Origin: Alphaproteobacteria bacterium
Lineage (GTDB): Bacteria > Pseudomonadota > Alphaproteobacteria > Reyranellales > Reyranellaceae
DNA: 64,000 nucleotides
Assembly (NCBI GenBank): GCA_019635875.1
Contig: JAHBYP010000004.1
Span: 450,001-514,000 of the forward strand
Direction: 5' to 3'
Position 1 is the first letter of the stretch; the number at the start of each line of letters is the position of its first letter. Under the pieces are notes generated by a model that ran no database searches, was not told the DNA's origin, and saw nothing but the letters and a program-made list of their open reading frames with translations. Shown piece after piece: positions 33,479-41,739 of the stretch. The position numbers were made by a program, and so were the translations under genes.

Positions 33479-34321
33479 ATGATCCCCACCCAATCCCTTC
33501 CCGCAGGCTGGCCGAACGACAAGCCGCTGGCGATTTCGGTGAGCGTCATGCTCGAAGGTTGGACCGACGATTCCGCGCCGGGCATCGGACCGATGGGCAA
33601 TCCGCTGCGGGCGGGCGTGCTCGACCGGCAAGGCCGCTCGTGGGCGGAGTACGGTCCGAAGGTCGGCGCATGGCGGCTGCTCGACGTTCTCGCGAGCCAG
33701 AAGCAGCGCGCCGTCTTCTATGTGAGCGGCATTGTCGCCGAGCGCTATCCCGAGCTGATGCGCGCCATCGTCGGCGCCGGCCATGTCGTGGCCGCCCATG
33801 GCTGGGGCCAGAACATCATCCCCTCCTATCAGACGGCGGAGGAGGAAGCGCACGACCTCAAGCGCTGCGTCGAGGCCATCGCGCAATCCACCGGCAGCCC
33901 GCCGCCGGGCTGGCTCAGTCCGCGCTGCACGCCGAGCGAGCGCACGTCGGCGTTGCTGGCGAAGGCAGGCTTCCTCTGGCATGCCGACTTCTTCGACACC
34001 GACCTGCCGCGCCGCCACACGACGGCGTCAGGCGCGATTGCGGCCGTGCCGTTCACCATGGAAGTGAACGACATGCCGCTCTACATCCGCTACGGCGCCG
34101 AACCCGAGGCGTTCACGCGCATCCTCGAACGCATCGTCGCCAATTGGCCGCTTCTCGGCCGGCCAGCGGGCTGCCTCGACATTACGGTGCATGCGCATGT
34201 GTTCGGCCGGCCGATGGGCGCGATCGAGTTCCTGAATTCGCTGGAACTGGTGAAACGCTACAGCGAGTGGGCGTGGCTCACCGACCATCGCGCGCTCGCC
34301 GAGCTCGTCGCGATATCGTAA
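33479..34321 (+). CDS. Polysaccharide deacetylase-fold protein (PuuE/cyclic amidohydrolase-like)
   Basis: A 280-residue NodB-fold protein. The first motif is ISVSVMLEGW, in which the catalytic Asp-Asp of chitin deacetylases is missing, and the histidine motif is HVVAAHGWGQN (H107) with no second His at +4. This resembles the metal-independent PuuE allantoinase branch, whose members act on cyclic amides. Later motifs SPRCTPSERT and CLDITVHAHVFGRP fit that branch. It starts at the ATG at 33479 without a clear ribosome site and is followed by a DUF1993 gene after 24 bases. Substrate unknown. Confidence 0.78.
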   Translation: MIPTQSLPAGWPNDKPLAISVSVMLEGWTDDSAPGIGPMGNPLRAGVLDRQGRSWAEYGPKVGAWRLLDVLASQKQRAVFYVSGIVAERYPELMRAIVGAGHVVAAHGWGQNIIPSYQTAEEEAHDLKRCVEAIAQSTGSPPPGWLSPRCTPSERTSALLAKAGFLWHADFFDTDLPRRHTTASGAIAAVPFTMEVNDMPLYIRYGAEPEAFTRILERIVANWPLLGRPAGCLDITVHAHVFGRPMGAIEFLNSLELVKRYSEWAWLTDHRALAELVAIS

Positions 34322-34345
34322 CGTCGCCATAAAGGGAGATACCTC

Positions 34346-34867
34346 ATGGCCATTTCACTCTACGACCTCAGCGTCACGTCGTTCCTGCAGGTTCTCGGCG
34401 GCGTCGAGGGCTTTCTCGCCAAGGGACTCGCGCATTGCCAGGAGAAGGGACTCGATCCCGACGAGATCGTGGAGACGAGGCTGTTTCCCGACATGGCGCC
34501 GTTCCGCTTCCAGGTCGTCTCGGCTGCGCACCACTCCGCCGGCGGCGTCAGGGGCGCGATAGAAGGCGCCTTCTCGCCGCCCAAGCCCGTAGGCGAGGAC
34601 TATGCCGATCTTCAGAAGCTGGTGAGCGACGCTCGCGCCTCGCTCGAGGCGATCAAGCCCGACGAGGTGAACGGCATCGAGGGCAAGGACGTGATCTTCA
34701 CGGTCGGCGACCGCAAGATCCCGTTCAAGGCAGAGGGCTTCCTGATGTCGTTCTCGCTGCCGAACTTCTATTTCCATGCCACGACGGCGTACGACATCCT
34801 GCGCCAGAAGGGCGTGCCGCTCGGCAAGCGCGACTTCCTCGGCAAGCTGCGGATCGCGGGCGCCTAG
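34346..34867 (+). CDS. DUF1993 family protein
   Basis: A 173-residue protein recognised by its start (SLYDLSVTSFLQVLGGVEGF) and by the GLDPDEIVETRLFPDMAPFR, FQVVSAAHHSAGG and NFYFHATTAYDILR segments. Family members are helical DinB-like bundles of unknown function; a His in HHSAGG and the FHATTAYDILR His could be metal ligands. GGGAGA lies about 7 bases upstream. It is downstream of the deacetylase-like gene on the island. Confidence 0.85.
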   Translation: MAISLYDLSVTSFLQVLGGVEGFLAKGLAHCQEKGLDPDEIVETRLFPDMAPFRFQVVSAAHHSAGGVRGAIEGAFSPPKPVGEDYADLQKLVSDARASLEAIKPDEVNGIEGKDVIFTVGDRKIPFKAEGFLMSFSLPNFYFHATTAYDILRQKGVPLGKRDFLGKLRIAGA

Positions 34868-35183
34868 CTGCCGGTCAGTGCCTGGCAGGCGAGGTCGCGC
34901 ATCAGGTAGCGGTACGGCAGTCGCGCGGCCTGCGGCTGCATGGCGATCGGCGAATCGTTCCTGGCGCGCGCGACGCGGCACCGCACCAACCAGGTTGTGT
35001 GCCGGTGAATCGGGCCCGCTTGGATCGATGGCGCCGAGCTCTGCATTGCCCCACATGGCTGCGTAAGAGCGGACAGCGCTGGACGCCCGAGTCTGGCGAG
35101 GAACAGACATCCGATTATTTGCCTAGGCGCATCAATCCAAGCAGCTAAGATGTCCTTGCGGCGCTCTCGACCGGGGGGAGCCA
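34868..35183. other. Intergenic region with a possible gene remnant
   Basis: On the minus strand a short segment at about 34868-34985 reads as a plausible protein C-terminus (LPYRYLMRDLACQALTGS) but lacks any start or conserved core. It may be the decayed 3' end of a lost gene. No other feature is seen. Confidence 0.3.
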
Positions 35184-36167
35184 ATGAAGCGGCGCGAAAT
35201 CATTTCGCTGCTCGGCGGCGCAGGTATGTGGCCGCTGAGCGCGGGCGCACAGCAGAAGGACTTGCCGCTGATCGGCATCCTCATGCTGGCCACGCCCCAG
35301 GACAACGGGGCCCAGGAAGCCCTGGTGGCCTTTTTCAAGGGCCTCGATGTCCTTGGGTGGAAAACTGGCAGGACAATTCGCATCGAGGTTCGCTGGGGAG
35401 CTGGCCAGGTGGCGAACCTGGAGCGTTATGCCGCCGAGCTCGTGGCTCTCAGGCCCGACGTGATACTTGCCAACGGAACACCGGCTGTTGTCGCGTTCAA
35501 GAAGGCAACCGAATCCATCCCGATCGTCTTCGCGATGTCGCGAAATCCGGTCGAGCTGGGCCACGTCAGGAGTCTGGCGCGACCTGGCGGCAACATCACC
35601 GGCTTCACCTACGTCACCACTGAGTTGATCGGCAAATGGTGGAGCCTCCTCACGTTGGCCGCACCCTCGACCAAAAAAGCCGGGCTATTCTACCATCCAA
35701 CGATCAACCCACAGTACCTTCAGGACTTGCGAAATCTGCGCTCCATATTGCCGAGCGCGATCGACATTGTGGCGTCTCCGGTAGAGAGCATCGATGCGCT
35801 TCATGCCGCAATGGCCGACCTCGGCCGCACGAAAGGCGGAGCCGGCATTGTGGCGGCAGATGCCTTCATGTTTGCTCATGGCAAGGAGACCGCGGCCCTG
35901 GCGTTGCAGTACCGCCTGCCGACGATCTCGGTCTTCCTGACATATGTCGGCGAGGGCGGTCTCATGGCCTATGGGCCCGATACCAATGAGATCTTTCGGC
36001 GCTCGGCGTCTTACGTCGATCGCATACTCAAAGGCGAGAAGGCCGCCGACCTGCCGGTACAGCAGCCAGAGAAGTTCGGTTTCGGTATCAACTTGAGAGC
36101 TGCCAAGGCGCTTGGCCTTACTGTTTCGCCGTCTCTGTTCGCCCTTGCCGACGAAGTAGTCGAGTAA
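35184..36167 (+). CDS. ABC-type substrate-binding protein (ABC_sub_bind/TrpX-like)
   Basis: A 327-residue periplasmic binding protein of the PF04392 family. The N-terminal signal is MKRREIISLLGGAGMWPLSAGAQQ with arginines typical of an export signal. Then come LPLIGILMLATPQDNG and IVFAMSRNPVELGHVRSLARPGGNITG, the family signature. The matching permease and ATPase genes are not near it, so it is an orphan, as is common for this family in alphaproteobacteria. It is the last gene of the island before the attR copy. Ligand unknown. Confidence 0.88.
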   Translation: MKRREIISLLGGAGMWPLSAGAQQKDLPLIGILMLATPQDNGAQEALVAFFKGLDVLGWKTGRTIRIEVRWGAGQVANLERYAAELVALRPDVILANGTPAVVAFKKATESIPIVFAMSRNPVELGHVRSLARPGGNITGFTYVTTELIGKWWSLLTLAAPSTKKAGLFYHPTINPQYLQDLRNLRSILPSAIDIVASPVESIDALHAAMADLGRTKGGAGIVAADAFMFAHGKETAALALQYRLPTISVFLTYVGEGGLMAYGPDTNEIFRRSASYVDRILKGEKAADLPVQQPEKFGFGINLRAAKALGLTVSPSLFALADEVVE

Positions 36168-36355
36168 AGCGGCGAACGCCGCGGTCGCGAATCCGAGTTG
36201 TGTCGATCGCGGGCGCCGTCGAACGATCAATCAGCGTACAATCTGGAGCGCTTGGGTGACGAAGGCGCGACGAGAGCAATTGAAGGGCAATTTGACCGTT
36301 GGCATCGCCGATTTGCCGATCGTCGAGCCAACAATGCGCTAAAGGCGCAGTGCAT

Positions 36356-36376
36356 TCCCTCCTCCGGAGCCAACCT
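36356..36376. repeat. attR: copy of tRNA-Asn 3' end
   Basis: Identical over 21 bases to 31983-32003, with a one-base mismatch immediately upstream. It marks the right end of the island, 19 bases before the LysR gene stop. Confidence 0.8.
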
Positions 36377-36394
36377 CCCCGTCGCGCATCGAAC

Positions 36395-37324
36395 TCAACC
36401 GATACTGCCGGCAAAGCGTTCGGCCAGGCGCTGACGTCGGAACGCTTCGACGATGAAGTCGACGAAGGCGCGCGTCTTGGCTGGCATCAATGTACGGGTC
36501 GCGTAGTAGAGCGAGATCGCGCCGGCATCCGCGTACCAGCGCGGCATGAGCCGGATCAGCGTGCCATTCTCCAGATCGTGCAGCACATCGGGCACGGCGA
36601 TCATCGCCACGCCGAGTCCCAGCTGCGCGGCCTCGCGCATCGCCGCCGGATCGTTCACCACGATGGATTCGTCGAGCCGCTCCACCATCTCGACACCGGA
36701 GGCGTCGCGCATGGTCCAGTGGCGGACGCGTCCCGTGCGCTGCGAGCGCATCACGATGCCGTCCAACGCAGCAAGCAGCGATGGATCGGTCGGTGATACG
36801 CGACCCGCCATGTACCCGGGCGACGCGACGGCCACGATGTGCGCCGGCGCAATCGCCCGCGCCACAACACCCGACGCCAGTTCGAAGCCACCGCCGATCG
36901 CGGCGTCATAGGATTCGCCGATCAGGTCGACAGTGCGATTCTCGAAGTGCCAATCCGGCCGGATCCGGGGATAGCGCGATCGAAACGCCGGCAACAGCGG
37001 CAGGACGTGCGCGATACCGAAGGTCGGTGCCATGCTGACCTTCAGGACACCGGCGGGTTCCGCCGAGTCGGTCGCGACGTTGGCGATCGCCGTCTGCAAC
37101 GCTTCAAGGCTGCCGCCGATAGACAGCAGGAACCGTTCGCCGGCCTCGGTCAGGGTCAGCCGTCGCGTCGAGCGCTGGAAGAGGCGCACGCCGAGATTAC
37201 GCTCCAGCATCGCGACGTTGCGGCTGACCGCCGCCGGCGTCAGCGAGAGGCGCCGCGAGGCCTCGGAGAAGCTGCCGCCTTCAGCGCTGCGGACGAAGGA
37301 TTCGAGATTGGCGAGCGTTTCCAT
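36395..37324 (-). CDS. LysR-family transcriptional regulator
   Basis: A 309-residue regulator with the N-terminal LysR HTH: LANLESFVRSAEGGSFSEAS, then RRLSLTPAAVSRNVAMLERN (residues 4-45). The C-terminal effector-binding domain is a periplasmic-binding-protein fold. It belongs to the group that regulates divergent oxidoreductases. A 17-bp perfect palindrome (37334-37350) lies 10 bases upstream, in the divergent interval before an SDR gene, and is its likely operator. Confidence 0.93.
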   Translation of the reverse strand: METLANLESFVRSAEGGSFSEASRRLSLTPAAVSRNVAMLERNLGVRLFQRSTRRLTLTEAGERFLLSIGGSLEALQTAIANVATDSAEPAGVLKVSMAPTFGIAHVLPLLPAFRSRYPRIRPDWHFENRTVDLIGESYDAAIGGGFELASGVVARAIAPAHIVAVASPGYMAGRVSPTDPSLLAALDGIVMRSQRTGRVRHWTMRDASGVEMVERLDESIVVNDPAAMREAAQLGLGVAMIAVPDVLHDLENGTLIRLMPRWYADAGAISLYYATRTLMPAKTRAFVDFIVEAFRRQRLAERFAGSIG

Positions 37325-37333
37325 GGACTCATT

Positions 37334-37350
37334 TTCAATGATTCATTGAA
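37334..37350. promoter_or_regulatory. LysR operator palindrome
   Basis: The 17-bp perfect palindrome TTCAATGA-T-TCATTGAA fits a LysR T-N11-A box. A half-site (CAATGAA) recurs at about 37384-37390, closer to the SDR gene. Together they fit the recognition and activation sites of a divergent LysR promoter. Confidence 0.75.
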
Positions 37351-37429
37351 ATATTTGCAAGAGATTACCGCCTAATCTAATTGCAATGAACCATGCAGGT
37401 TGGGCCCAGCACAATCGGAGGTCCCGACC

Positions 37430-38203
37430 ATGATCGACATCGCTGCTTCACCTCAGGCGTCCCTCGCCACCCTCGCCGGCAAGGTCGCCCTTGTCACCGG
37501 CGGCTCGCGATCCATTGGTGCCGCCATCGCACGGCGCCTGGCGGCCGACGGCGCGGCCGTTGCCCTGACCTACAGCGCCTCACCAGACAAAGCGGCCGCC
37601 GTCGTCGCCGAGATCGAGGCGACCGGCGGTCGGGCGTTCGCCATCCGCGCCGACGCCGGCGATCCCGCCGCCGTGCGCGCGGCGGTCGCCAGGACGGTCG
37701 AGGCTTTCGGCGGCATCGACATCCTGGTCAACAACGCCGGGCTGGCTCTGGGCGGACCGATCGATCAGATCGCGATGGCCGACTACGATCGCATGATCGC
37801 GGTCAACGTCACCGGAGTCTTCGTCGCCACCCAGGAGGCCGCGCGCCACATGCGGCCCGGCGGACGCATCATCCATATCGGCTCGTCGACCGTCCGCTAC
37901 GTCGCCTTCGGCGGCGCGTCGCTTTACACCCTGACCAAGGGTGCGATCACCGGCTTCAACCGCAGCCTGGTGCGCGATCTCGGTCCGCGCGGCATCACCG
38001 TCAACACGGTGCATCCCGGTCCGACCGACACCGACATGAACCCGGCCGACGGCCCGGTGTCGCAGATCGTCGGCCCGGGCATCGCGCTGGGCCGCTACGG
38101 CAAGCCGGCCGAGATCGCCGGCGTCGTCGCCTACCTCGCCAGCCCGCAGGCGAGCTTCGTCACCGGCGCCGACATCGTCGCCGATGGCGGCCTGACCGCC
38201 TGA
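37430..38203 (+). CDS. Short-chain dehydrogenase/reductase
   Basis: A 257-residue SDR of the FabG-like group: VTGGSRSIGAAIARRL (residues 25-40), NNAGLALG, and the YTLTK catalytic pair near residue 168, with Ser in IIHIGSSTVRYV. An Arg-free segment after beta-2 (LTYSASPDKA) suggests NADP is bound through Ser. The start at 37430 has CGGAGG 8 bases upstream. It is divergent from LysR and followed after 32 bases by a reductase gene, so the two are one LysR-controlled operon. Substrate unknown. Confidence 0.88.
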   Translation: MIDIAASPQASLATLAGKVALVTGGSRSIGAAIARRLAADGAAVALTYSASPDKAAAVVAEIEATGGRAFAIRADAGDPAAVRAAVARTVEAFGGIDILVNNAGLALGGPIDQIAMADYDRMIAVNVTGVFVATQEAARHMRPGGRIIHIGSSTVRYVAFGGASLYTLTKGAITGFNRSLVRDLGPRGITVNTVHPGPTDTDMNPADGPVSQIVGPGIALGRYGKPAEIAGVVAYLASPQASFVTGADIVADGGLTA

Positions 38204-38235
38204 TCCCATCGCATCCACTCCAAGGAGACACAGCC

Positions 38236-38862
38236 ATGAGCAGCATCGGCATCATCGGCGCCGGCAATATCGGCCGGGCCTTCGCCAGCGCGCTGGCGCG
38301 CCACGGCATCCCCGCGACCCTGTCCAACAGCCGCGGCCCGGATTCGCTGCGCGACGTCGTGCGTACCATCGGCTCGACGATCACCGCCGGCACGCGCGAG
38401 GACGCCGCGGCGAAGGACATCGTCCTCGTCGCGGTGAACTGGTCCAGACTGCCCGCGGCCCTGGGCGGCCTGCCGGACTTCGCCGGCCGCGTCGTGATCG
38501 ACGCCAACAATCCGATCGAGGCGCCCCTCTTCAAGCCGGCGGACCTTGACGGCCGCACATCGACGGCGGTGTTCGCCGAGCTCGTACCCGGCGCGCGCGT
38601 GGTCAAGGCGTTCAATCACCTGCCGCCGGATCTCCTCTCCGACGATCCGGCGGCTGAAGGCGGACGCCGCGTGCTGTTCTATTCGGGCGACGATGCGCGC
38701 GCGCGGGCCGAGGTCGGCAGCCTGATCGAACGGCTCGGCTTCTTCGGCCTCGATCTCGGGCCACTCTCGATCGGCGCGCCGCTGGCGCAGTTCCCCGGCG
38801 GCCCGCTGCCCGCGCTCAATCTCGTGAAGTTCGATCGCCCCGCGCCCGTGCCGCTTCCCTGA
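38236..38862 (+). CDS. NADP oxidoreductase of the F420-dependent-like family (NpdG-like)
   Basis: A 208-residue protein with a Rossmann loop GIIGAGNIGRAFASAL (residues 4-19) and a SNSRG phosphate-binding segment after beta-2 that fits NADP. It is the short NADPH-binding reductase usually annotated as 'NADPH-dependent F420 reductase' in bacteria that may lack F420; the F420 label should not be taken literally here. AAGGAG is 11 bases upstream of the start. It is the second gene after the SDR. Function unknown. Confidence 0.8.
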   Translation: MSSIGIIGAGNIGRAFASALARHGIPATLSNSRGPDSLRDVVRTIGSTITAGTREDAAAKDIVLVAVNWSRLPAALGGLPDFAGRVVIDANNPIEAPLFKPADLDGRTSTAVFAELVPGARVVKAFNHLPPDLLSDDPAAEGGRRVLFYSGDDARARAEVGSLIERLGFFGLDLGPLSIGAPLAQFPGGPLPALNLVKFDRPAPVPLP

Positions 38863-38888
38863 CCGGAACAGCGCTTCGAGACCAGCCG

Positions 38889-38977
38889 GGGGTGAAGGAT
38901 GGTGAACCTTTGTCGGGTTATCGGCGTCACGTGCGCGGACGGTCGATAACGGAAAATCCTTCACCATCCTTCACCCC
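38889..38977. repeat. Long inverted repeat at the 3' end of the D5-type helicase gene
   Basis: 18-base perfect arms GGGGTGAAGGATGGTGAA (38889-38906) and TTCACCATCCTTCACCCC (38960-38977), with a second nested pair GTTATCG / CGATAAC inside. Each arm itself holds tandem ATCCTTCACC-type units. It could be a replication origin/iteron cluster or a long terminator between convergent genes. Confidence 0.75.
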
Positions 38978-38985
38978 TCGCCGGA

Positions 38986-40368
38986 TCAGCCGCCGTAACG
39001 GGGATCGTCGGTGTAGCCCGGGCGGATCAGGTGGACGCCGTCGAAGCCGGTCTTTCCGGTCCGCGCTTGCCGTCTGCCTTCAAACCCCCGATCGCTCATC
39101 GTCTGGCTGAAGCGCTTGAGGCTGCCGGGATGTTCGCCGGCGCGTTCGGCCCAGGCCTTCCACGAGGCGAAGAGGTCGGCGGTGGTCTCGTAGGCGGTCT
39201 CGCGGCGCTGCACGCATTCGCCGAGCCACTGGCCGAAGGCGTCCTCGGCCTCGATGTACTGCGCCGTGGCGGCGCGCACGGCGTGCGGGACCATCAGCCC
39301 GTGGCGCTGCCACTCGATGCAGCCCTCGATCATCCAGGCGAGGATGGCGGGCCACTCCGCCCGCAGCCTGGCGGCAAGCGACGGGTCGCGTTCGGCGGGC
39401 GGAATGGTGACGGCGAACGGGATCAGATGCAGGCGCCGGCGGATCGCCTCGTCGACGCTGCGCAGGCTGGGCTTGTGGTTGCCGGCGATCAGCAGCTTGA
39501 ACTGCGGCACGTACTCGAAGAAATCCTGGCGCATGAAGCGCGCCGCTATCCTGTCGCCGCCGGTCAGCGCCTTGATGCGCGACTCGGCCCAGCGGCGGCC
39601 CTGCTCGGTCTCGACGGCGCTCACCAGGCGCGCGCCGCGCAGCATGGCGAGCTCGGTCGGGTGGCGCTCGAGCGCGCTGTCGGTGAAGGTCTCGATCGGC
39701 GCCGTCCGCGCGTAGTCGCCGAGGATGCCGGCGATGGTGTTGATGAACACGCTCTTGCCGTTGGCGCCGGTGCCGTGGGCGAAGGCGAGGATCTGCTCGT
39801 CGGTGCGGCCGGTGAGTATGTAGCCGCTGAGCCGCTTGAGGTAGCCGATCAGCTCTGCGTCGTCGCCGGTGACGCGCCGCAGGAAGGCGGCCCAGTTCGG
39901 CGCGCTCGCCGTCCGGTCGGGCGCGACCGCCGTGATCCGGGTCAGGCAGTCGGCGGGATCGTGCGGCCGGCAGAAGCCGGTCTTCAGATGGACCACGCCG
40001 GCCGGCGTGTTGAGCAGCATCGGGTCGACGTCCCACTGCTCGACGGTGGCCGCCATGCGGCGATCGGCCTGCGCCATGCGCTCGACCGCGGCCACGGTCC
40101 TGGCCGAGGTCAGCCCGATGGCGACGCGGCTGTCGGTCGCCGAGGCGGCGCGCCAGCGGCAGACGCGGCGCGCCTGGTTGAAGGCGAACAGCGTACTTTC
40201 CTGCCGCCAGCGCCCGTCGGCGTAATGCATCCAGGCGCCCCAGCCGGCGACGTAGCGCAGCAGGTCGGCGTGGATCGTCGCGAAGTCCAGGGCCAGCGCG
40301 TCGTCGGAGAACACCGGCGCGTCGCTCTCCAGGTCGAGCTCCGCCCGCTCGGCGGTCTCGGCGCTCAT
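38986..40368 (-). CDS. D5/P4-type DNA helicase (phage/plasmid replication ATPase)
   Basis: A 460-residue protein with a D5_N-like N-terminal part and a superfamily III helicase: Walker A HGTGANGKS (198-206), ELAMLRGARLVSAVETEQ (Walker B region), and sensor IAGNHKP. The C-terminal VHLIRPGYTDD winged part is also typical. It lacks the primase (Toprim or AEP) half found in full phage primase-helicases. The start at 40368 is chosen because the preceding region is a shadow of another frame. It overlaps the upstream small gene by 4 bases. Such genes belong to phages, satellites or integrative plasmids. Confidence 0.88.
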   Translation of the reverse strand: MSAETAERAELDLESDAPVFSDDALALDFATIHADLLRYVAGWGAWMHYADGRWRQESTLFAFNQARRVCRWRAASATDSRVAIGLTSARTVAAVERMAQADRRMAATVEQWDVDPMLLNTPAGVVHLKTGFCRPHDPADCLTRITAVAPDRTASAPNWAAFLRRVTGDDAELIGYLKRLSGYILTGRTDEQILAFAHGTGANGKSVFINTIAGILGDYARTAPIETFTDSALERHPTELAMLRGARLVSAVETEQGRRWAESRIKALTGGDRIAARFMRQDFFEYVPQFKLLIAGNHKPSLRSVDEAIRRRLHLIPFAVTIPPAERDPSLAARLRAEWPAILAWMIEGCIEWQRHGLMVPHAVRAATAQYIEAEDAFGQWLGECVQRRETAYETTADLFASWKAWAERAGEHPGSLKRFSQTMSDRGFEGRRQARTGKTGFDGVHLIRPGYTDDPRYGG

Positions 40369-40748
40369 CTTGCGGCCGCCTGCACCCGCTCGACGATGGC
40401 CTCGAGCCAGACGCGCTGCTTGTCGGTGAGCGCGAAGCGCGCGCGGGCGATGTCGTGGAGGAACTTGCGCTCGCGCGACTTGAGGATCGCGGCGCCGACG
40501 CGCAGGCACCAGGCGGCCCTGCCCTGCGGCGATGTCGCGTCCCTGGGCGGATCGGGCGGCGCATCGGCGGCGGCCGCGCGCCGGACGATCTCCGCCAGGG
40601 CATGCAGGTCGAGCCCGGCGGCCCCCAGGGTGCGCGTGATCGCGCCACAGGCGGCGACCTTCTCGCCGTCGTGCGGCGAGCTCAGCAGCAGGATCAGCTG
40701 GCCGAGCCGCTCGAGGATCTGCGGCGTCAGCGGGGCGGTGCCAGGCAT
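40365..40748 (-). CDS. Phage-like small protein upstream of the helicase
   Basis: A 127-residue mostly helical protein: GQLILLLSSPHDGEKVAACG, then AITRTLGAAGLDLHALAE, then a C-terminal region FALTDKQRVWLEAIVERVQA. The SSPHDGEKxAA pattern is recalled from small proteins found just before D5-type helicases in alphaproteobacterial prophages, but the function is unknown. It overlaps the helicase start by 4 bases (ATGA), which indicates a shared operon. Confidence 0.7.
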   Translation of the reverse strand: MPGTAPLTPQILERLGQLILLLSSPHDGEKVAACGAITRTLGAAGLDLHALAEIVRRAAAADAPPDPPRDATSPQGRAAWCLRVGAAILKSRERKFLHDIARARFALTDKQRVWLEAIVERVQAAAR

Positions 40749-40828
40749 CGGCTCAGCCCGGGCACGAGGCCCCGCTCCTTCGGATCGGCGTAGTTCAGGA
40801 TTGTCGTCATCTCATCACCTTCGGCACC

Positions 40829-41011
40829 TGTCATCCCGAGCGCAGCGAGGGATCCAGGCAACCCGCGTAGATCCCTCGCTGCGCTCGGGATGACAGTCCG
40901 CTGTCATGTCGAGCGCAGCGAGACATCCAGGACCCGCCTGGATTCCTCGCAGCGCTCGGGATGACAAACCGTTGTCATGTCGAGCGCAGCGAGACATCCA
41001 GGGCAGGCCTG
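40829..41011. repeat. Cluster of three family B repeats
   Basis: Units at 40829-40896, 40902-40967 and a left half at 40973-41011, each with arms like TGTCATCCCGAGCGCAGCGAG and CTCGCTGCGCTCGGGATGACA. The spacing is about 70 bases with no unique spacers, so this is a tandem REP cluster rather than a CRISPR array. Confidence 0.85.
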
Positions 41012-41035
41012 GAGTCCGCGCTTGACCCGAGGTGA

Positions 41036-41584
41036 TTAAGCTTGGTCGGGCTTGCCCGAGGAAGGGACCGCGGCGTTACCGAAAGCCCCCCGCAGCAAAC
41101 GGTACGTCGATTCCGGCAGGTAGAGGTCGAGCTCGCCGCCCACCGCCTTGCGCGCCGCCGACACCTTCTGGCGCAGCGCGTCCGGCTTCTTGATCGACTG
41201 GAAGCGCCGGGGCAGCTCGCGCCGCGCCACCTCCGGCCGGGTCAGCGTCTTGGTCGGCAGCCTGCCCTTGTAGCGATCGACGGCGCGCAGCAGCCAAGCC
41301 TGCGCGATCTTGTCGGGCCACAGCAGGACGGGCAGCAGGCCGGCGCCGCTCTGCAGCCCGGCGCGGAACACCTCGGTCATCTCCGCATCGGTCAGCCATT
41401 GCTCGCGCCTGCGGCCGCCGCGGCGGAACTCGGGCGCGTATTCGTGCAGCAGCATGATCGCCAGGTCGCTCCACGCGGCCAGCTTGCGCTCGGTCGATCC
41501 GTGCCGGCCGTGCGCCTCGGCGAACCGGTCCGCCAGGTCGAAGCGCGCAAGCACCGCCAGCAATCGCGGATCCGGCCTGCTCAC
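41036..41584 (-). CDS. Hypothetical protein, possibly element-encoded
   Basis: A 182-residue soluble protein with no recognised domain. It is mainly helical and basic, with a central segment LTDAEMTEVFRAGLQSGAGL and a hydrophobic PVLLWPDKIAQAWLLRAVDR. It lies on the same strand as the phage-type helicase genes and may be part of the same element remnant, although a repeat cluster separates them. No clear ribosome site precedes the ATG at 41584. Function unknown. Confidence 0.6.
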   Translation of the reverse strand: MSRPDPRLLAVLARFDLADRFAEAHGRHGSTERKLAAWSDLAIMLLHEYAPEFRRGGRRREQWLTDAEMTEVFRAGLQSGAGLLPVLLWPDKIAQAWLLRAVDRYKGRLPTKTLTRPEVARRELPRRFQSIKKPDALRQKVSAARKAVGGELDLYLPESTYRLLRGAFGNAAVPSSGKPDQA

Positions 41585-41739
41585 GGTGCCCTCAGCATCG
41601 CTGTCATCTCCACTACTTCAGTCCTGTTGCAGTCAGCACAATCCCGCGATCACCGCTTCCCGCCATCCAAGCAGAGTGATAGCTTTCGCACCATCTCACG
41701 GTTGTACTGGGAATGGGCGACTCAGGCGGGGAGAACGTC

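Larger units (their letters stand above)
31983..36376. mobile_element. Genomic island (~4.4 kb) integrated at tRNA-Asn, integrase lost or absent
   Basis: Bounded by identical 21-base repeats of the tRNA-Asn 3' end, with a third diverged copy at 33255-33280 that splits it into two parts. The left part (1.3 kb) carries a RusA-like gene and a nuclease/HEPN gene; it is visibly less GC-rich than the surroundings. The right part carries a deacetylase-like gene, a DUF1993 gene and a solute-binding protein gene. No integrase is present, so it looks like a remnant or a cargo island. Two successive insertions at the same tRNA would explain three att-like copies. Confidence 0.7.

Noticed and set aside
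34864..35184. 106-codon minus-strand frame between DUF1993 and the binding protein
   Set aside because: No ribosome site or recognisable domain; only its last ~20 residues look protein-like, so it is noted as a possible remnant.
38236..38862. Literal F420-dependent function for the small reductase
   Set aside because: No F420 biosynthesis gene is in view and bacterial members of the family commonly use only NADP.
40829..41011. Evenly spaced repeats resembling a CRISPR array
   Set aside because: Units are about 70 bases, self-complementary, with no unique spacers and no cas genes nearby; they match REP repeats found elsewhere in the window.
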